Positions 54,560 through 64,000 of a stretch of DNA of 64,000 bases are shown piece by piece (within the stretch, counting starts at the first letter, position 1; the number at the start of each line of letters is the position of its first letter). The position numbers were made by a program, and so were the translations under genes. Source of the DNA: Toxorhynchites rutilus septentrionalis (Eukaryota > Arthropoda > Insecta > Diptera > Culicidae). Below the pieces are notes generated by a model. The model ran no database searches and was not told the DNA's origin. It saw only the letters and a program-made list of their open reading frames with translations. The stretch lies in the NCBI RefSeq assembly GCF_029784135.1, contig NC_073745.1:54163755-54227754 (forward strand). Direction: 5' to 3'.

Positions 54560-56730
54560 TTCGGGATTTGGAATGTAGTTGCAATGCGAATTGACATTCA
54601 AGAAGGTGGCATTTGAATCTACAGTTCTACTCTGTAATCCATAGCCTTTCTTTTTCTTTATCATCTTCATCTTCATCTTCAGCCGTGATTTATTTGTACA
54701 AGAAACGAGGAAAAGATCTGAGTGTGCCCCACACTCAAGTGATTGGTGATGTATCCCCTGCAGTCATATGCGGAGTATAATTCATGTCTGGAGTTCTGAA
54801 ATCTTGAAGTTCAGAACATGGAAATGATCTTAGTTATCTTTGACTTTAATCCTTCTTTTTACTTAAATTCTTTTTATTTTTTAATTTGGTTTACATTATA
54901 ATATAATACTACGTTTCAAGTGATCAACCTAGTGTTCTACACTTTTAAGTTATGACTTCAATCCTCAGCAATTCTGGAATGTTTTCCTCGTTGGAACTGG
55001 GCTTTATGGCTTTTTTTTATTATTTCATCCTACATCACTGTAGTTTTTGAAGTCGTCTGTTTCCATCATACAATTTGTTTCATTCCGAACAATTCTTCAA
55101 TTATTTCGACTCAATTGCATCTGAAATATCGAACGGTGCTTGTTGTTGATATGTTATTTGGTTGCATGTCTGTGGTGCTTCGTGTCAATTTACCACTGCT
55201 CCCCTATCGCAAAATCTTACTCGCTTTCCACACGGCTAATAGTTAGCTCCCTTGGGTGTCTGCTTTATTTTCAGCTCCGAACATGCTTTGGGGCGATCCA
55301 TTTACATGTCACGCGGCCACCGTTACTTCCAACTAGACAACTCAAAAGCGGTTTGCGTGCTTGCGTCCCGAGTTCCATATTTCAACCAAAGATAGTCATT
55401 GTGGCTAGCGGCAATTTGATACCATACAACACCCACCCAACCCCAACAGAGTGCACCTCTTCCTTCCGGTGGATTTTTTTTTGAATTTACTCGTTCCGTT
55501 TCCGATTGATGAAACTGGTTAACCTCCTTCTTCTACTCCCGGATAAATTAACGTTCGTTTTCTAGCGTTGCCGTTTCGTGTGAATGTGCCATAAAAGCGG
55601 GAAATTTGGATGAAAAATGTATGCTCCCTCGAGCGCGCAATTTGGCTTTTAGACGGCCGAAGCGAGTCACTGATTTGCTTCTTTTTTTCTCTTTGGTGCT
55701 CTTGTTTTAATGATGTTTTATAATGATTACAACGGAAGAGCCACACATTTTTCGGGGCTGTCCGAACACGAAGTTTCACACGTTTTGCTGACGTGGCTGC
55801 CGGTTCGGGGTGGTGGGTGAGGGGTCAGCGTTTACATATCAATGGCGAACGAAATGGGAGCGTTTGCTTTTATTTTACTGTACCATTACGAGACGGTTTT
55901 CCGTTTGACCCATAATAAATCGCCACAATATGCAAATTAAGACATATAGTTGGCCGGTTATCGGGTTGATCTTTTTAAATGTCTTTTTTCCAGTTGACTT
56001 AATTAGGCGAATGGGAACAAAGTGTTGCCATTCATCGTATCGCTCTACAGTAAACAGGAAAAAAAAAATCAGAGGGCATTAGCATTTAACGGAACCCTTG
56101 CAGAATAAACACATTTTATTCCATTCAGTGTTCTGTTTTCTGTGTTGTTGTGAGTAATTTTACTACGTTCCGGCTGGAAATACGGCAATACGGGTATGAC
56201 GTTCCGGAGAAATATGAACAAGACATGAAAATTAAGTTTTGAAGGGAGTTTTGAGATTTTAGCAAGAGTACTTTTATTATTTTTTCTGCTCATAGAATTA
56301 GCATACACAGATTATGAATCAATGACAACTTTGAAAACTTTTCTAACAGACCAGATTTAAGATGTTGAGAGTAAAACATGCCTAAAGAAAACTGACGACC
56401 GGATACCGAATGTTACAAAAAAAAAAAAGAATCAATCACGATCAAACATTACCTTTCATTATTAATCATCATTAATTATATACATTCTTCATACATTATT
56501 AACAATATGTTTTGATTATTGATATGTTAGAAACTTTATTAAATTTCAATTATTATCAACATAAAGCATTAATTTATTATAAGTGTTGAAAATCAATTAG
56601 TGCAAAGCTATGAGGAATGTAGAATGTAGAACAACCGTTTACAATTTGATTCGCTGTAAACATTACTGAGAAACTAGTATGCATTGCCAACTGGAGGTAC
56701 TGCTCAGACTGATAACCAAATGTAAGGATC
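54560..56730. other. Intronic sequence, nothing recognised
   Basis: About 2.2 kb without a recognised transposon, apart from a (TCTTCA)n-like run at 54659-54681. GC-richer segments occur at 55290-55440 and 55740-55830, but no frame with splice sites and protein character could be supported on either strand. Confidence 0.35.
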
Positions 56731-56734
56731 GTGA

Positions 56735-57005
56735 TAGTGCTCCCGTGAATAGCGTCACACATTATCATGCCGGAGGTTCGGGTTAGATCCCCGTCCTGGA
56801 CGAGGGAATTATTCGTCAAAGATATTTCTTCCGGCTTGCACTGTGGTTACGAGTATACGCGTATCCTAGAGCTTGCCACTCTGAAATACATTCAAGGCCT
56901 GTTATATTGCGTGAAATCTCTACTCAGTAATCATAAATGACGCAATTTAATACTTATGTTGAGGATGCTAATGTGCCTCTGGGAACTCCTTTTATAAAGG
57001 CGATA
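56735..57005 (+). mobile_element. tRNA-derived SINE (Feilai-like), older copy
   Basis: Aligns with the copy at 15474-15750: CACATTATCATGCCGG, GGTTCGGGTTAGATCCCCGT (B box with changes), CTTGCACTGTGGTTACG, CATTCAAGGCCTGTTAT. The A box is partly deleted (GTGCTCCCGTGAATAGCGTC) and the GAA tail is lost, so it should not be transcribed. Confidence 0.8.
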
Positions 57006-57728
57006 ATATGAATTTTTGTGATAACTGAAGCAAGTTCTATAAAAAACACAAATTCCCGGTATATAATTGACAGAATGTAGCCCTAGTGCTCATTCGAAGA
57101 AAAAATTTGATATTGGCTGAACATATTCATTGCACCTTCTATCAGTGTCATGTGAATTATACTGTACGTCTCGTTACTGCAAACGTATCTGTATGATCTA
57201 TCAACATCTAGCTTTATAGCGACCACCGTTTTCTCTAAGATTGATTTGAAAAACTCACTTGCGAGATAATGGTTTTATCCCTTCTGGTAGTTTACACAGC
57301 GTCCACGTAACATCGCTATTCAGTGTGCAATTTCGATGGTTCAGGTCAATCACGGAGAGCAAATAGTATACAATCTACCACAGCTTAAGCTTGGATCACA
57401 TGCAATTATCTCAACAGTTTTAAGTTGGTTCTTCCTCAGTGATGACGCCGTCTATTTCGACGTAACGATAAGGCTCATACACGCGGTACACCATCGTGAA
57501 GAGGTCACACCGAGTTATTTCGTTTGCTTGGATCCTGCTAGGGACGATAACACGAACTCTGTCTAGTCTCATCCGAGTCATTTCAGTAACATTGGATGGC
57601 ATTGAGTTGGTTTGAAACAATAGGAGATGTTTAAGATAAAGCTACAGGGTACAAAAGACGAAAATCAGTTTTTTCAACCTCGTCTCATCCTCTTTTCACC
57701 TCGCCCTCTTCAAGGGATTCTTCATCTG
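57006..57728. other. Intronic sequence, nothing recognised
   Basis: No gene or repeat edge supported. Two opposing frames at 57336-57620 are short and unlike known proteins. Confidence 0.35.
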
Positions 57729-57731
57729 TAA

Positions 57732-58065
57732 AGGCGCGTCCACATTATGCCGAATGATGCCGATCGGCCTATACCAGGCGGCATATTCGGTTCGTTATGT
57801 AATGTGGACGCCACATCGGGTGCACGAAGCCGAAGTCCCATCGGTTGCACGAAGCCGTCACGAACACACGAAGCACTATGTCGTCAACGCTAATTTACTT
57901 CGTTTTGTTTTGGTTCGACTTTCTCGAACCGGACCCACTTGTTTCGGGTTGGGTTCGGTTTGATTCGAGTCGGTTTTCGGCACATCGGCAAGCCCGGGCG
58001 GTACGTCCACATTTAGCCGGCTTTACCGGGCGGCCAAGGCCGATTGGCGTAATGTGGACGCGTCT
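57732..58065. mobile_element. Harbinger-like MITE with AGGCGCGTCCACATTA ends
   Basis: 334 bp. Left end AGGCGCGTCCACATTATGCC; inverted right end AGACGCGTCCACATTACGCC (2 mismatches in 20). TAA flanks both sides (57729-57731, 58066-58068), the 3-bp target duplication of PIF/Harbinger. The words AATGTGGACG and ACGTCCACATT recur inside (57800, 58003), and GCCGAT-rich GC sequence makes it stand out. It has no coding capacity. Confidence 0.85.
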
Positions 58066-58272
58066 TAATATCCATCGGCGTGGATACAGTATCATCCTCG
58101 TCGTCCGTCATGATAATACATTTTTGAAACAATGAATGAAACAATAAGAACAGAATAGAGGAAAATATGAAAAAATAAAATGAAATTTGCTATTTACCAA
58201 CAGAGGGGAATATACCTACTTTTTTCTCAATTTTTTTTTGAAAAAAAATGAAAAAAAAACTTCAATAGTATA

Positions 58273-58970
58273 AAGGGTGTGTCACATCAAATTGCATCAC
58301 GGAAAAAACGCTGTAGAAATTTAATTTTTAGGAATTATATCTTCATCTTTCGCTTATAATCAGAAAAGAGTGTATAGATCATGTTGACCATGCTTCACTG
58401 TCAATTTTTCGTAAATTTGGAAAAATGTCGTCGAACGAAAAAGAGCGTCGTGAATTAATCCGGCGCACTCATTTCGAGAATCCGGAGTTGTCACATCGGG
58501 ACATCGGTAAGATGCTGGGAATCGTCCAATCCACGGTCAGCAGAGTACTAAAACGATACTTCGAGACCCTAACCATCGACCGGAAGGTGAAGAACGGCAA
58601 AAATGGATGCTCCGTCAGTGAAAAAGATCACAAGCGCGTAGTTAAGCAGTCTGGACGTGATCCGAGAAGCTCGGTCCGAGATGTCGCCAATAAGCTGAAT
58701 TTGTCAAGTTCATTCGTCCAGCGGACCAAGCAGCGGGAGGGCCTGCGTACATACAAGGTTCAGAAGGCTCCTAACCGCGACGAAAGGCAAAACATGGTGG
58801 GGAAGACGCGAGCCCGGAAGCTGTACACCCAAATGCTGACGAAGCCGCATTGCCTGGTAATGGACGACGAAACCTACGTCAAAGCGGACTTTCGTCAGCT
58901 GCTGGGCCTGTTGTTCTTCTCCGCAGAGGACAAATTCAGCGTTCCGGAGGAGATTCGCAAGCAGAAACAA
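58273..58970 (+). mobile_element. DD37E-type transposon, 5' half only
   Basis: Begins AAGGGTGTGTCACATCAAAT after TA, followed by a conserved non-coding leader. It is cut at about 58970, where Helitron-family sequence starts in the middle of the transposase gene. No right terminus is present. Confidence 0.85.
58425..58970 (+). pseudogene. DD37E-type transposase, truncated after the first catalytic Asp
   Basis: MSSNEKERRELIRRTHFENP is followed by a helix-turn-helix (LSHRDIGKMLGIVQSTVSRV), a second one (SSVRDVANKLNLSSSFVQRT), and the first catalytic block CLVMDDETYVKADFRQL. The frame stays open through FFSAEDKFSVPEEIRKQKQ and then reads into Helitron sequence, ending at 59012. The N-terminal half is undamaged, so truncation rather than slow decay inactivated it. 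The related full element at 16221-17523 shows what is missing: the second Asp and the Glu. Confidence 0.88.
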
Positions 58971-60125
58971 TATAGTGGAAAGAAAAATCGGAAAATTTTC
59001 GGGAAATCCTGAAGGAAGGTCGGCAAATTTAATTTCCACATGTTCGAAAATTACATCATAATAAGCGTTGTTAGTCCAGTTGTTCGTAAGTGGAAATGGA
59101 TTTTCAGGCGAAATAACGCATTTCCATATCTTATATCTATATAAATAAAAATGTGAGGAAAAATCTGTTGGTAAGCGGAAAACCCGAAGAAGGGATAGTC
59201 CGATTTTAGCCTCCTGTATTCTGTTGTATTTTTCTCTTCCCGTAAATCAACATAATTGGAGAGAAAAATCGGAAAATTTTCGGAAAATTCTGAAGGAAGG
59301 TCGGAACATTCGGAAAATTGAAATCCCACATGTTCTAACATTACATCATAATAATCGTTGTTAGCCCATTCGATGTTTGCGCTATCGGAATTGCTCTTTG
59401 TTCGTAAGTGGAAATGGATTTTCGAGCGAAATCACGCATTTCCATATGTTATATTCTATCTATGAATAAAAATGGAAGGCCAAATGTGTTGGTAAGCGCA
59501 AAACCCGAGGAAGGAATGGTTCAATTCGAGTCATCTATATTTCGTTGTATTCGTCTCTTCCCGTAGATCAATATAGCGGAGAGAAAAATCGGAAAATTCG
59601 GAAAATTGAATTCCCATATGTTCTACAATTAGCTAAGCGTTGTTAGTCCATTTGATGTTGGCGCTAACGAAATTGATTTTTGTTCGAAAGTGGAAAGGAT
59701 TTCCAGACGGAATATCGCATTCCTATATCTACTTTCTAAATAAACAAAAATGGAAGGCCAAATGTGTTAGTGTGCCCTAAACCCGAGGAAGGAATGGTCC
59801 GATTTGAGCTGTCTTTATTTTGTAATATTCTCTGTATCAAACACGTATTCCATGCAACGGAGAAACATGTTATTTTCAAATGCTTGAAGAATCTTGAACG
59901 AGAATTGTGTTTAAAAATAATTTTATATTATAAGGACGAATTTTTGTAGAAGTACTAGACAATTTATAGTAAAAGGAAATTGTAAAGGGTCAAAGGGTAA
60001 TCAATCAATGAAGAGTTCAGTGATTGGACTCACCAACGTTCACTTAGTAAGAAAACGTGGATGTTTGAAAGTATCCAATTAAAAAAAAATATTTTGGGCG
60101 GGACGAAGTTCGTCGGGTCAGCTAG
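58971..60125 (+). mobile_element. Non-autonomous Helitron of tandem roughly 300-bp units, fused to a truncated transposon
   Basis: Units start TCTATATAAATAAAAATG (59136) and again near 59455 and 59740. Each contains CGAGGAAGG/CGAAGAAGGGATAG, GAGAGAAAAATCGGAAAATT, CACATGTTC and CGTTGTTAGTCCA. The 3' end is GGGCGGGACGAAGTTCGTCG then GGTCAGCTAG (60125) and T, with a GACGAAG-TTCGTC hairpin, as in the Helitrons at 31198 and 42200. A partial unit (58971-59135) lies before the first TCTATATA and joins the DD37E gene directly. Confidence 0.8.
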
Positions 60126-61177
60126 TAGAGATATAAATATAATAGAATGGGATCCCTGCCAAAGTTTTTTTCTGGTAGGAAATGAAAACTATCATAAAAG
60201 CTTACTGTTAAATAACGGCAAACACGAACCGGGTACAGAGATAATTTCGGGTTTAAAGTTCCGCGGATTAATTTGACGCACTTTATTAGGGTGAACTAAA
60301 ACTGCGACCGCTTCGCTTAGTGGTTTATTCTGGACTGACTTGGGGTACAAAATGATGATGATAAAATGGTAATGAACAATAGCCCAATAGTGTGTGGGGC
60401 TTGTGTTGACGGCTTGCACAAACTATTGGTCGTGGGTCAGCACCATTCACAATATTGTCTGTGCCTCAACACCTACCTTAAAAGCTCTCCCATTTACAGT
60501 TGTATAATTAATTAATTCGTTCATTTTCTATGTATTCCGAAGTGATTCACGTTATCGAAGGAACACTGTCGAGATTTATTGAAGCTTAGTTGATGTGATG
60601 CAAGATATTCTACCAGATTAGCACACACGATGTCAGCTTCAAATTGTTATGTTTTGAATGAAAATAATTACTGTTTTTGGAAATTGGAATCCTAATGTGT
60701 AGACCATTTGTGTTTAATCAACTCCACGCAACACAAATTTAGTTGATTTGCACATAACTTCCCCCTCCCATAAAAATAGAAACATTCGCACCCAGAGCGG
60801 AGGTGGTATAAATTCACCGAAAATATGAATATATTCATTATATAAATTTGCGCTAGTGTAAACGGTTGATGTGACTTCTATAAATCTCATCATATTTCTT
60901 CCTAACCTAACCTAACCTAAATTCGCGTTGCCTCGAATTGATATTTTGGACGAACGTCAGTAACTTACTTAGTTCCTATATCAGCCTACCATAAAGGGAG
61001 TCGGTAGTCGGTAGAATGTGCGATTCGACAGTTCTTGATTACTATGAACACATGGAATGATAAATTCAGTGATCCGCTAGTTAGAAGCAAACATTGATAC
61101 TCGCGAAATCATGATAATTATCCCATTTTGCATTGTTCCCGAAGCAATCCTGCGCTAGAATTTCACTTCGCACTCAC
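60126..61177. other. Intronic flank of KCNQ exon, nothing coding recognised
   Basis: No ORF or transposon recognised apart from the short CCTAA repeat. It is the donor-side flank of the KCNQ exon at 61178-61493. Confidence 0.4.
60904..60923. repeat. (CCTAA)4 pentanucleotide
   Basis: CCTAACCTAACCTAACCTAA within 60895-60930. This is the complement of the TTAGG telomeric unit of many insects, which flies and mosquitoes are thought not to use. Most likely a chance microsatellite. Confidence 0.85.
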
Positions 61178-61493
61178 CTGCTGCTCGGGGTTCCACCATG
61201 TAGAAGACCACATCGCCATCGGACTCGCTTTTCGACAGCTGCGAGTCGGCAGCGGGTGTGACCGGCGTTCCGAGCGTATTCTCGCTTCCCACTCCGCTGC
61301 CGGACCCGGCCGTCCCCACCTGTCCGGGTCCGCCGCCGCTAGGGGCAGCTCCCGAGGCGCTCGACACCGCCGCCCCCGCCGAGTTGCCCCCGCTCGACGC
61401 TGCATTTTTGATGTCCGGGGCCTCCATTCGGTTGCGGGATTTCCTACGCTTGAGCACCGATGCGCCGCGTCTCGCCACCTGTACCATTAGGGT
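61178..61493 (-). CDS. KCNQ: KCNQ (Kv7) potassium channel, upstream exon (linker between helices A and B)
   Basis: 316 bp between acceptor TTTGGGTTCAG and donor CAG|GTGAGT. The open frame encodes TLMVQVARRGASVLKRRKSR, NRMEAPDIKN, then about 50 residues rich in Gly, Ser and Ala, and ends SQLSKSESDGDVVFYMVEPR-AA. The last base pairs with GT of the exon at 46027 to form Gly, so the frame continues without break. RRKS is a consensus site for cAMP-dependent kinase, and KCNQ A-B loops are known kinase targets. Assignment to KCNQ rests on phase, strand, order and splice sites, since this loop is poorly conserved. The first residues could instead follow from an alternative start, but the acceptor is good and no promoter is visible. 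Confidence 0.78.
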
Positions 61494-61582
61494 CTGAACC
61501 CAAATGTTTCGAAATACACAACAAACAACAAACATTGATACACATCTAGGGCGGTACAACACTAAGAACGTTCCCTTGTGCC

Positions 61583-61597
61583 GGGGGGGGGGGGGGG
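61583..61597 (+). repeat. G15 homopolymer
   Basis: Fifteen consecutive G on plus, followed by further G runs (TAGTGGGGGAAATGTGGGCGGGG). On the transcribed KCNQ pre-mRNA it is C-rich, about 90 bases upstream of the acceptor at 61494. It can form a quadruplex on the plus strand. Confidence 0.95.
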
Positions 61598-61619
61598 TAG
61601 TGGGGGAAATGTGGGCGGG

Positions 61620-64000
61620 GTCAGTGTATTTGGGGAGAGCGGAAATGGATGGTTCCGAGAAGTGATAGAGAAAAACGGTTGAAGTGAAATGGGTGAATCA
61701 GTGCCGAGTGGTGAGAGGAGGTGAAAGATCTGATTGTGATTAGATATCAATTACTTTGAACTCATACATTTTAAAGAGCAGTGCCGTTCTGTACGCGGAA
61801 TTGTCTCTAAAATGTATCAGCCCATGGCAATATGCGTGGTTCTATTTTACAGTGAAACCTATTCTGGCTACAACTACTATCATTTGCAACGTTCAACGAA
61901 AAGCCAACCAACAGATCAGCGCTCTGAGTCAACAGTCAACAAACAAGCAACACGAAATAAACCAAAGTGCAGAAACAAGCATGCCTCGTAAACTTTGCCA
62001 ACATGGAACAGAACCAAGCACATCGCAAATCGATCTGTGTATTTACTGCGGAGAAAAGCGGTCGGATGCAGTGGATGCTGTTTTATGAACATTCGCTCTT
62101 CTCGGATCGAGGGTTTCAGTGCAGTTCAATCTTGTCTCATCGACCCGGTTCCGTATTCAAAGATTGATTAGCGCGGTTTCTCGCTGTGTCACGGTTTAAC
62201 TCCCGGCTGGAATATAATATTTGCTTGCTCTGCACTCAGCATCTCGACATTCACCCGAAAAACTTCCATAGCATCCGCCCTGTTTTCTGCAGTCAATCAA
62301 GTGAAGCGGTGGGTGCTTTAAGGTGGAAAACCGCACTGTATGACATCCGCTTTCAATTAGCGGGATATGGTGATAATTAAGCATACTTGATCGACGAGAC
62401 TCATGAGGCTGACGGTGAATTGATAGCTGGAGATTGTGGTAAGGGTGTCAATGTATGGGCGAAAGGATGGAAATAGTTTGTTTAAAAGGAGCATTCGCGC
62501 TTCCGGGGGGAGCGTATTACACTGTTGCTGTTACTAGGAGCTATTGTATTCAAAATTCAGTCACCGTGGAACTTGTCATAAGTCATCGCTGAGAGACGGT
62601 AGTCTGTAGAGAAATATCTTGTGTCAAAGCCGAAAAGTTTGTCGAAATATATTTTCTCTGGTTGCTGAAGTAATGTTTGATATAGGATATTAATCATTGA
62701 ACCATTGACTGGAAAATTCGCCTACTTTCAGCGGCGCCCCAGCCAGTCAGAGCACAATTTTTTCAATACGAAGAAGACCCATTTCATTAGGCCAGGTCAC
62801 GTCAAAGACAACGTCAAAGCATATGAACAATAGAAGGCATTCTGCCAATTCATAGGATTAAAGAGCGTGCTTTATAAAAACTCGTGGAACTACCTTTTGA
62901 TCTTTAATATATAAAATTCACTGGTAAAAATATTGCTACAAATTAGACATATTAGGATTAACTGAGTGAATATTAGAATTCCAGCATTCAACATTTGAAA
63001 GGTCAAAACACTTTATATTCTACGTGAATAGAAGTGATTGACAATACAGGTTAGGAATTGAACTTATAAAGTAAGAATGTATGAATTTGAGCTTGAAGTA
63101 AATTATATTCCTATAACTACCCAGCGAAACAGCGCTACGTCTAGGGATATTGCTGTCGGTGTCCATTGCGTAAATCATACAGGCACACTGTAATGTAGGT
63201 ATCATCGCCAAACATATTGTGTAAAATTAATTAGGAATATTTATAGCTTGAAGCTGATTGAAATATAATCATCGCTATCGGAAGAACCGTGTGTTTCCAT
63301 TGATTTACACGAACAACTAATTTAAAGACTTCGCGGTTGGTTGATCTGTTATAAGGCCGTAACAACTATATTGCTGACACCAGAAAACATTTTTTGCCGC
63401 ACTTGGAATATTATTTCAATATTTTTCTCAACCAAAGACTTCTTTCTGGCAATACTCAATTTTTTTAGGGCTGCTAAAAATGTACGATATTGATTTGGCA
63501 GTCTTTTTATGTATAAAAAACACGATTTCAGAGCGCCGGCGAAAAATTCTGTTTAAATTTGTTGAACATGCAACAAGTTGATATGTTTTTCACTGTAAGC
63601 GTTCTATTTAGAATCTGCAGTTTCTTCAATAACAAAATGGTGTATTTGATGAAAAAATTCAAATTTTATATTTTTTCTTCGTAAGTCTATATAGCATTTT
63701 TTTTCCCGCTAGACTAGAGATATTGTGTTTGAGTCGTTCACTTGCCTAGTTTTCACGGCTTTATGGATGGTTAAGCCAGGGTTGCAAGGTGTTTTGAACA
63801 GAAATCTGCATGTTGGAAAATCAAAAGTTTGGATTTGTCTGGATTTTTTCGACTGCGAATTTCATCGAAAAATTTTCACTAGAACGTCATTTAATATTTG
63901 TGAAGGCGGACACGGTTTGCTGACGAGCAATGACAATGAAGTGTCTTTCTTAGGGCAGGTGAAGGAGGAGTTTGGATTAAATTTGTCCACAAAAGACCTT
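61620..64000. other. Upstream KCNQ intron, nothing recognised
   Basis: No channel exon, transposon protein or repeat boundary was recognised up to the end of the window. A plus-strand frame at 61756-62088 (MPRKLCQHGTEPSTS and CIYCGEKRSDAVD) has a C-x2-C pair but no known family. Confidence 0.35.

Larger units (their letters stand above)
46028..61177 (-). other. KCNQ: KCNQ intron of about 15.2 kb
   Basis: Minus-strand donor CAG|GTGAGT (intron starts 61177) and acceptor CTTTCAACAG (ends 46028). Phase 1. It contains SINEs, a split Tc1, H2A-bearing repeats, a MITE, a truncated DD37E transposon and a Helitron. Confidence 0.85.

Noticed and set aside
55140..55484. 114-codon plus frame with hydrophobic start
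   Set aside because: Considered as a secreted protein. There is no recognisable domain or good start context, and the Cys/Ser pattern looks random.
61128..61490. Plus-strand 120-codon ORF with many Arg, Ala and Gly
   Set aside because: It is the antisense shadow of the GC-rich KCNQ exon, which has splice sites and phase agreement on the minus strand.

Overview
The window is nuclear DNA from an insect, most likely a culicine mosquito and probably Aedes. The reasons are its high transposon load with many nested insertions, the families present (mosquito-type DD37E Tc1/mariner elements, mariner, hAT, Helitrons, BEL/Pao, jockey-, R1- and R4-type non-LTR elements, tRNA-derived SINEs resembling Feilai), the AT-rich composition and typical GT-AG introns. 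The species call rests on remembered repeat families, not on a search. Nothing prokaryotic was seen.

One host gene can be recognised, and it spans about half of the window on the minus strand. Three exons (61493-61178, 46027-45883, 29896-29338) join in perfect phase into about 339 C-terminal residues of a KCNQ (Kv7) voltage-gated potassium channel: a basic and Gly/Ser/Ala-rich linker, an acidic linker, then the conserved helix B/C/D assembly domain, a glutamine-rich tail and a stop codon. The pore and upstream exons must lie beyond 64000. The two introns (about 16.0 and 15.2 kb) hold most of the transposons from 30 to 61 kb. A transposon-poor stretch at about 28.0-29.3 kb is the likely 3' UTR.

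Layout. 0-6.2 kb: BEL/Pao protease remnant, two mariners, a perfect hairpin, and jockey and rearranged RTE/LOA-like remnants. 6.2-9.3 kb: a transposon-poor, AT-rich island with an unexplained GC-richer core. 9.5-15 kb: two copies of a dispersed repeat bounded by a near-palindrome (GACGTAG-AA-CTACGTC), with non-LTR debris between. 15.4-17.7 kb: a SINE and a small TA-flanked element carrying a nearly intact DD37E transposon. 18.3-26.3 kb: a nest of pogo-like, CACT-ended, hAT, Tc1-like and MITE elements. 26.9-29.3 kb: DDE fragments and the KCNQ 3' end. 30.2-36.2 kb: R1-type pieces around a second hAT copy, which is itself split by a Helitron (with an 800-bp octanucleotide array) that is split by a mariner-type element. 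36.2-39.8 kb: an R4/Dong-type retrotransposon at a CA/TA microsatellite. 40-45 kb: repeat debris, a Helitron and LTR-like sequence. 47-57 kb: SINEs, a split Tc1, and two repeat copies carrying degenerate histone H2A genes. 57.7-60.1 kb: a Harbinger-like MITE, a truncated DD37E element and a Helitron. 60.1-64 kb: the first KCNQ exon in the window and its flanks.

The transposons do not form a functional pathway together. Their value is as a layered insertion record: several insertions can be proven by target-site duplications or by comparison with an uninterrupted paralogous copy inside the same window.
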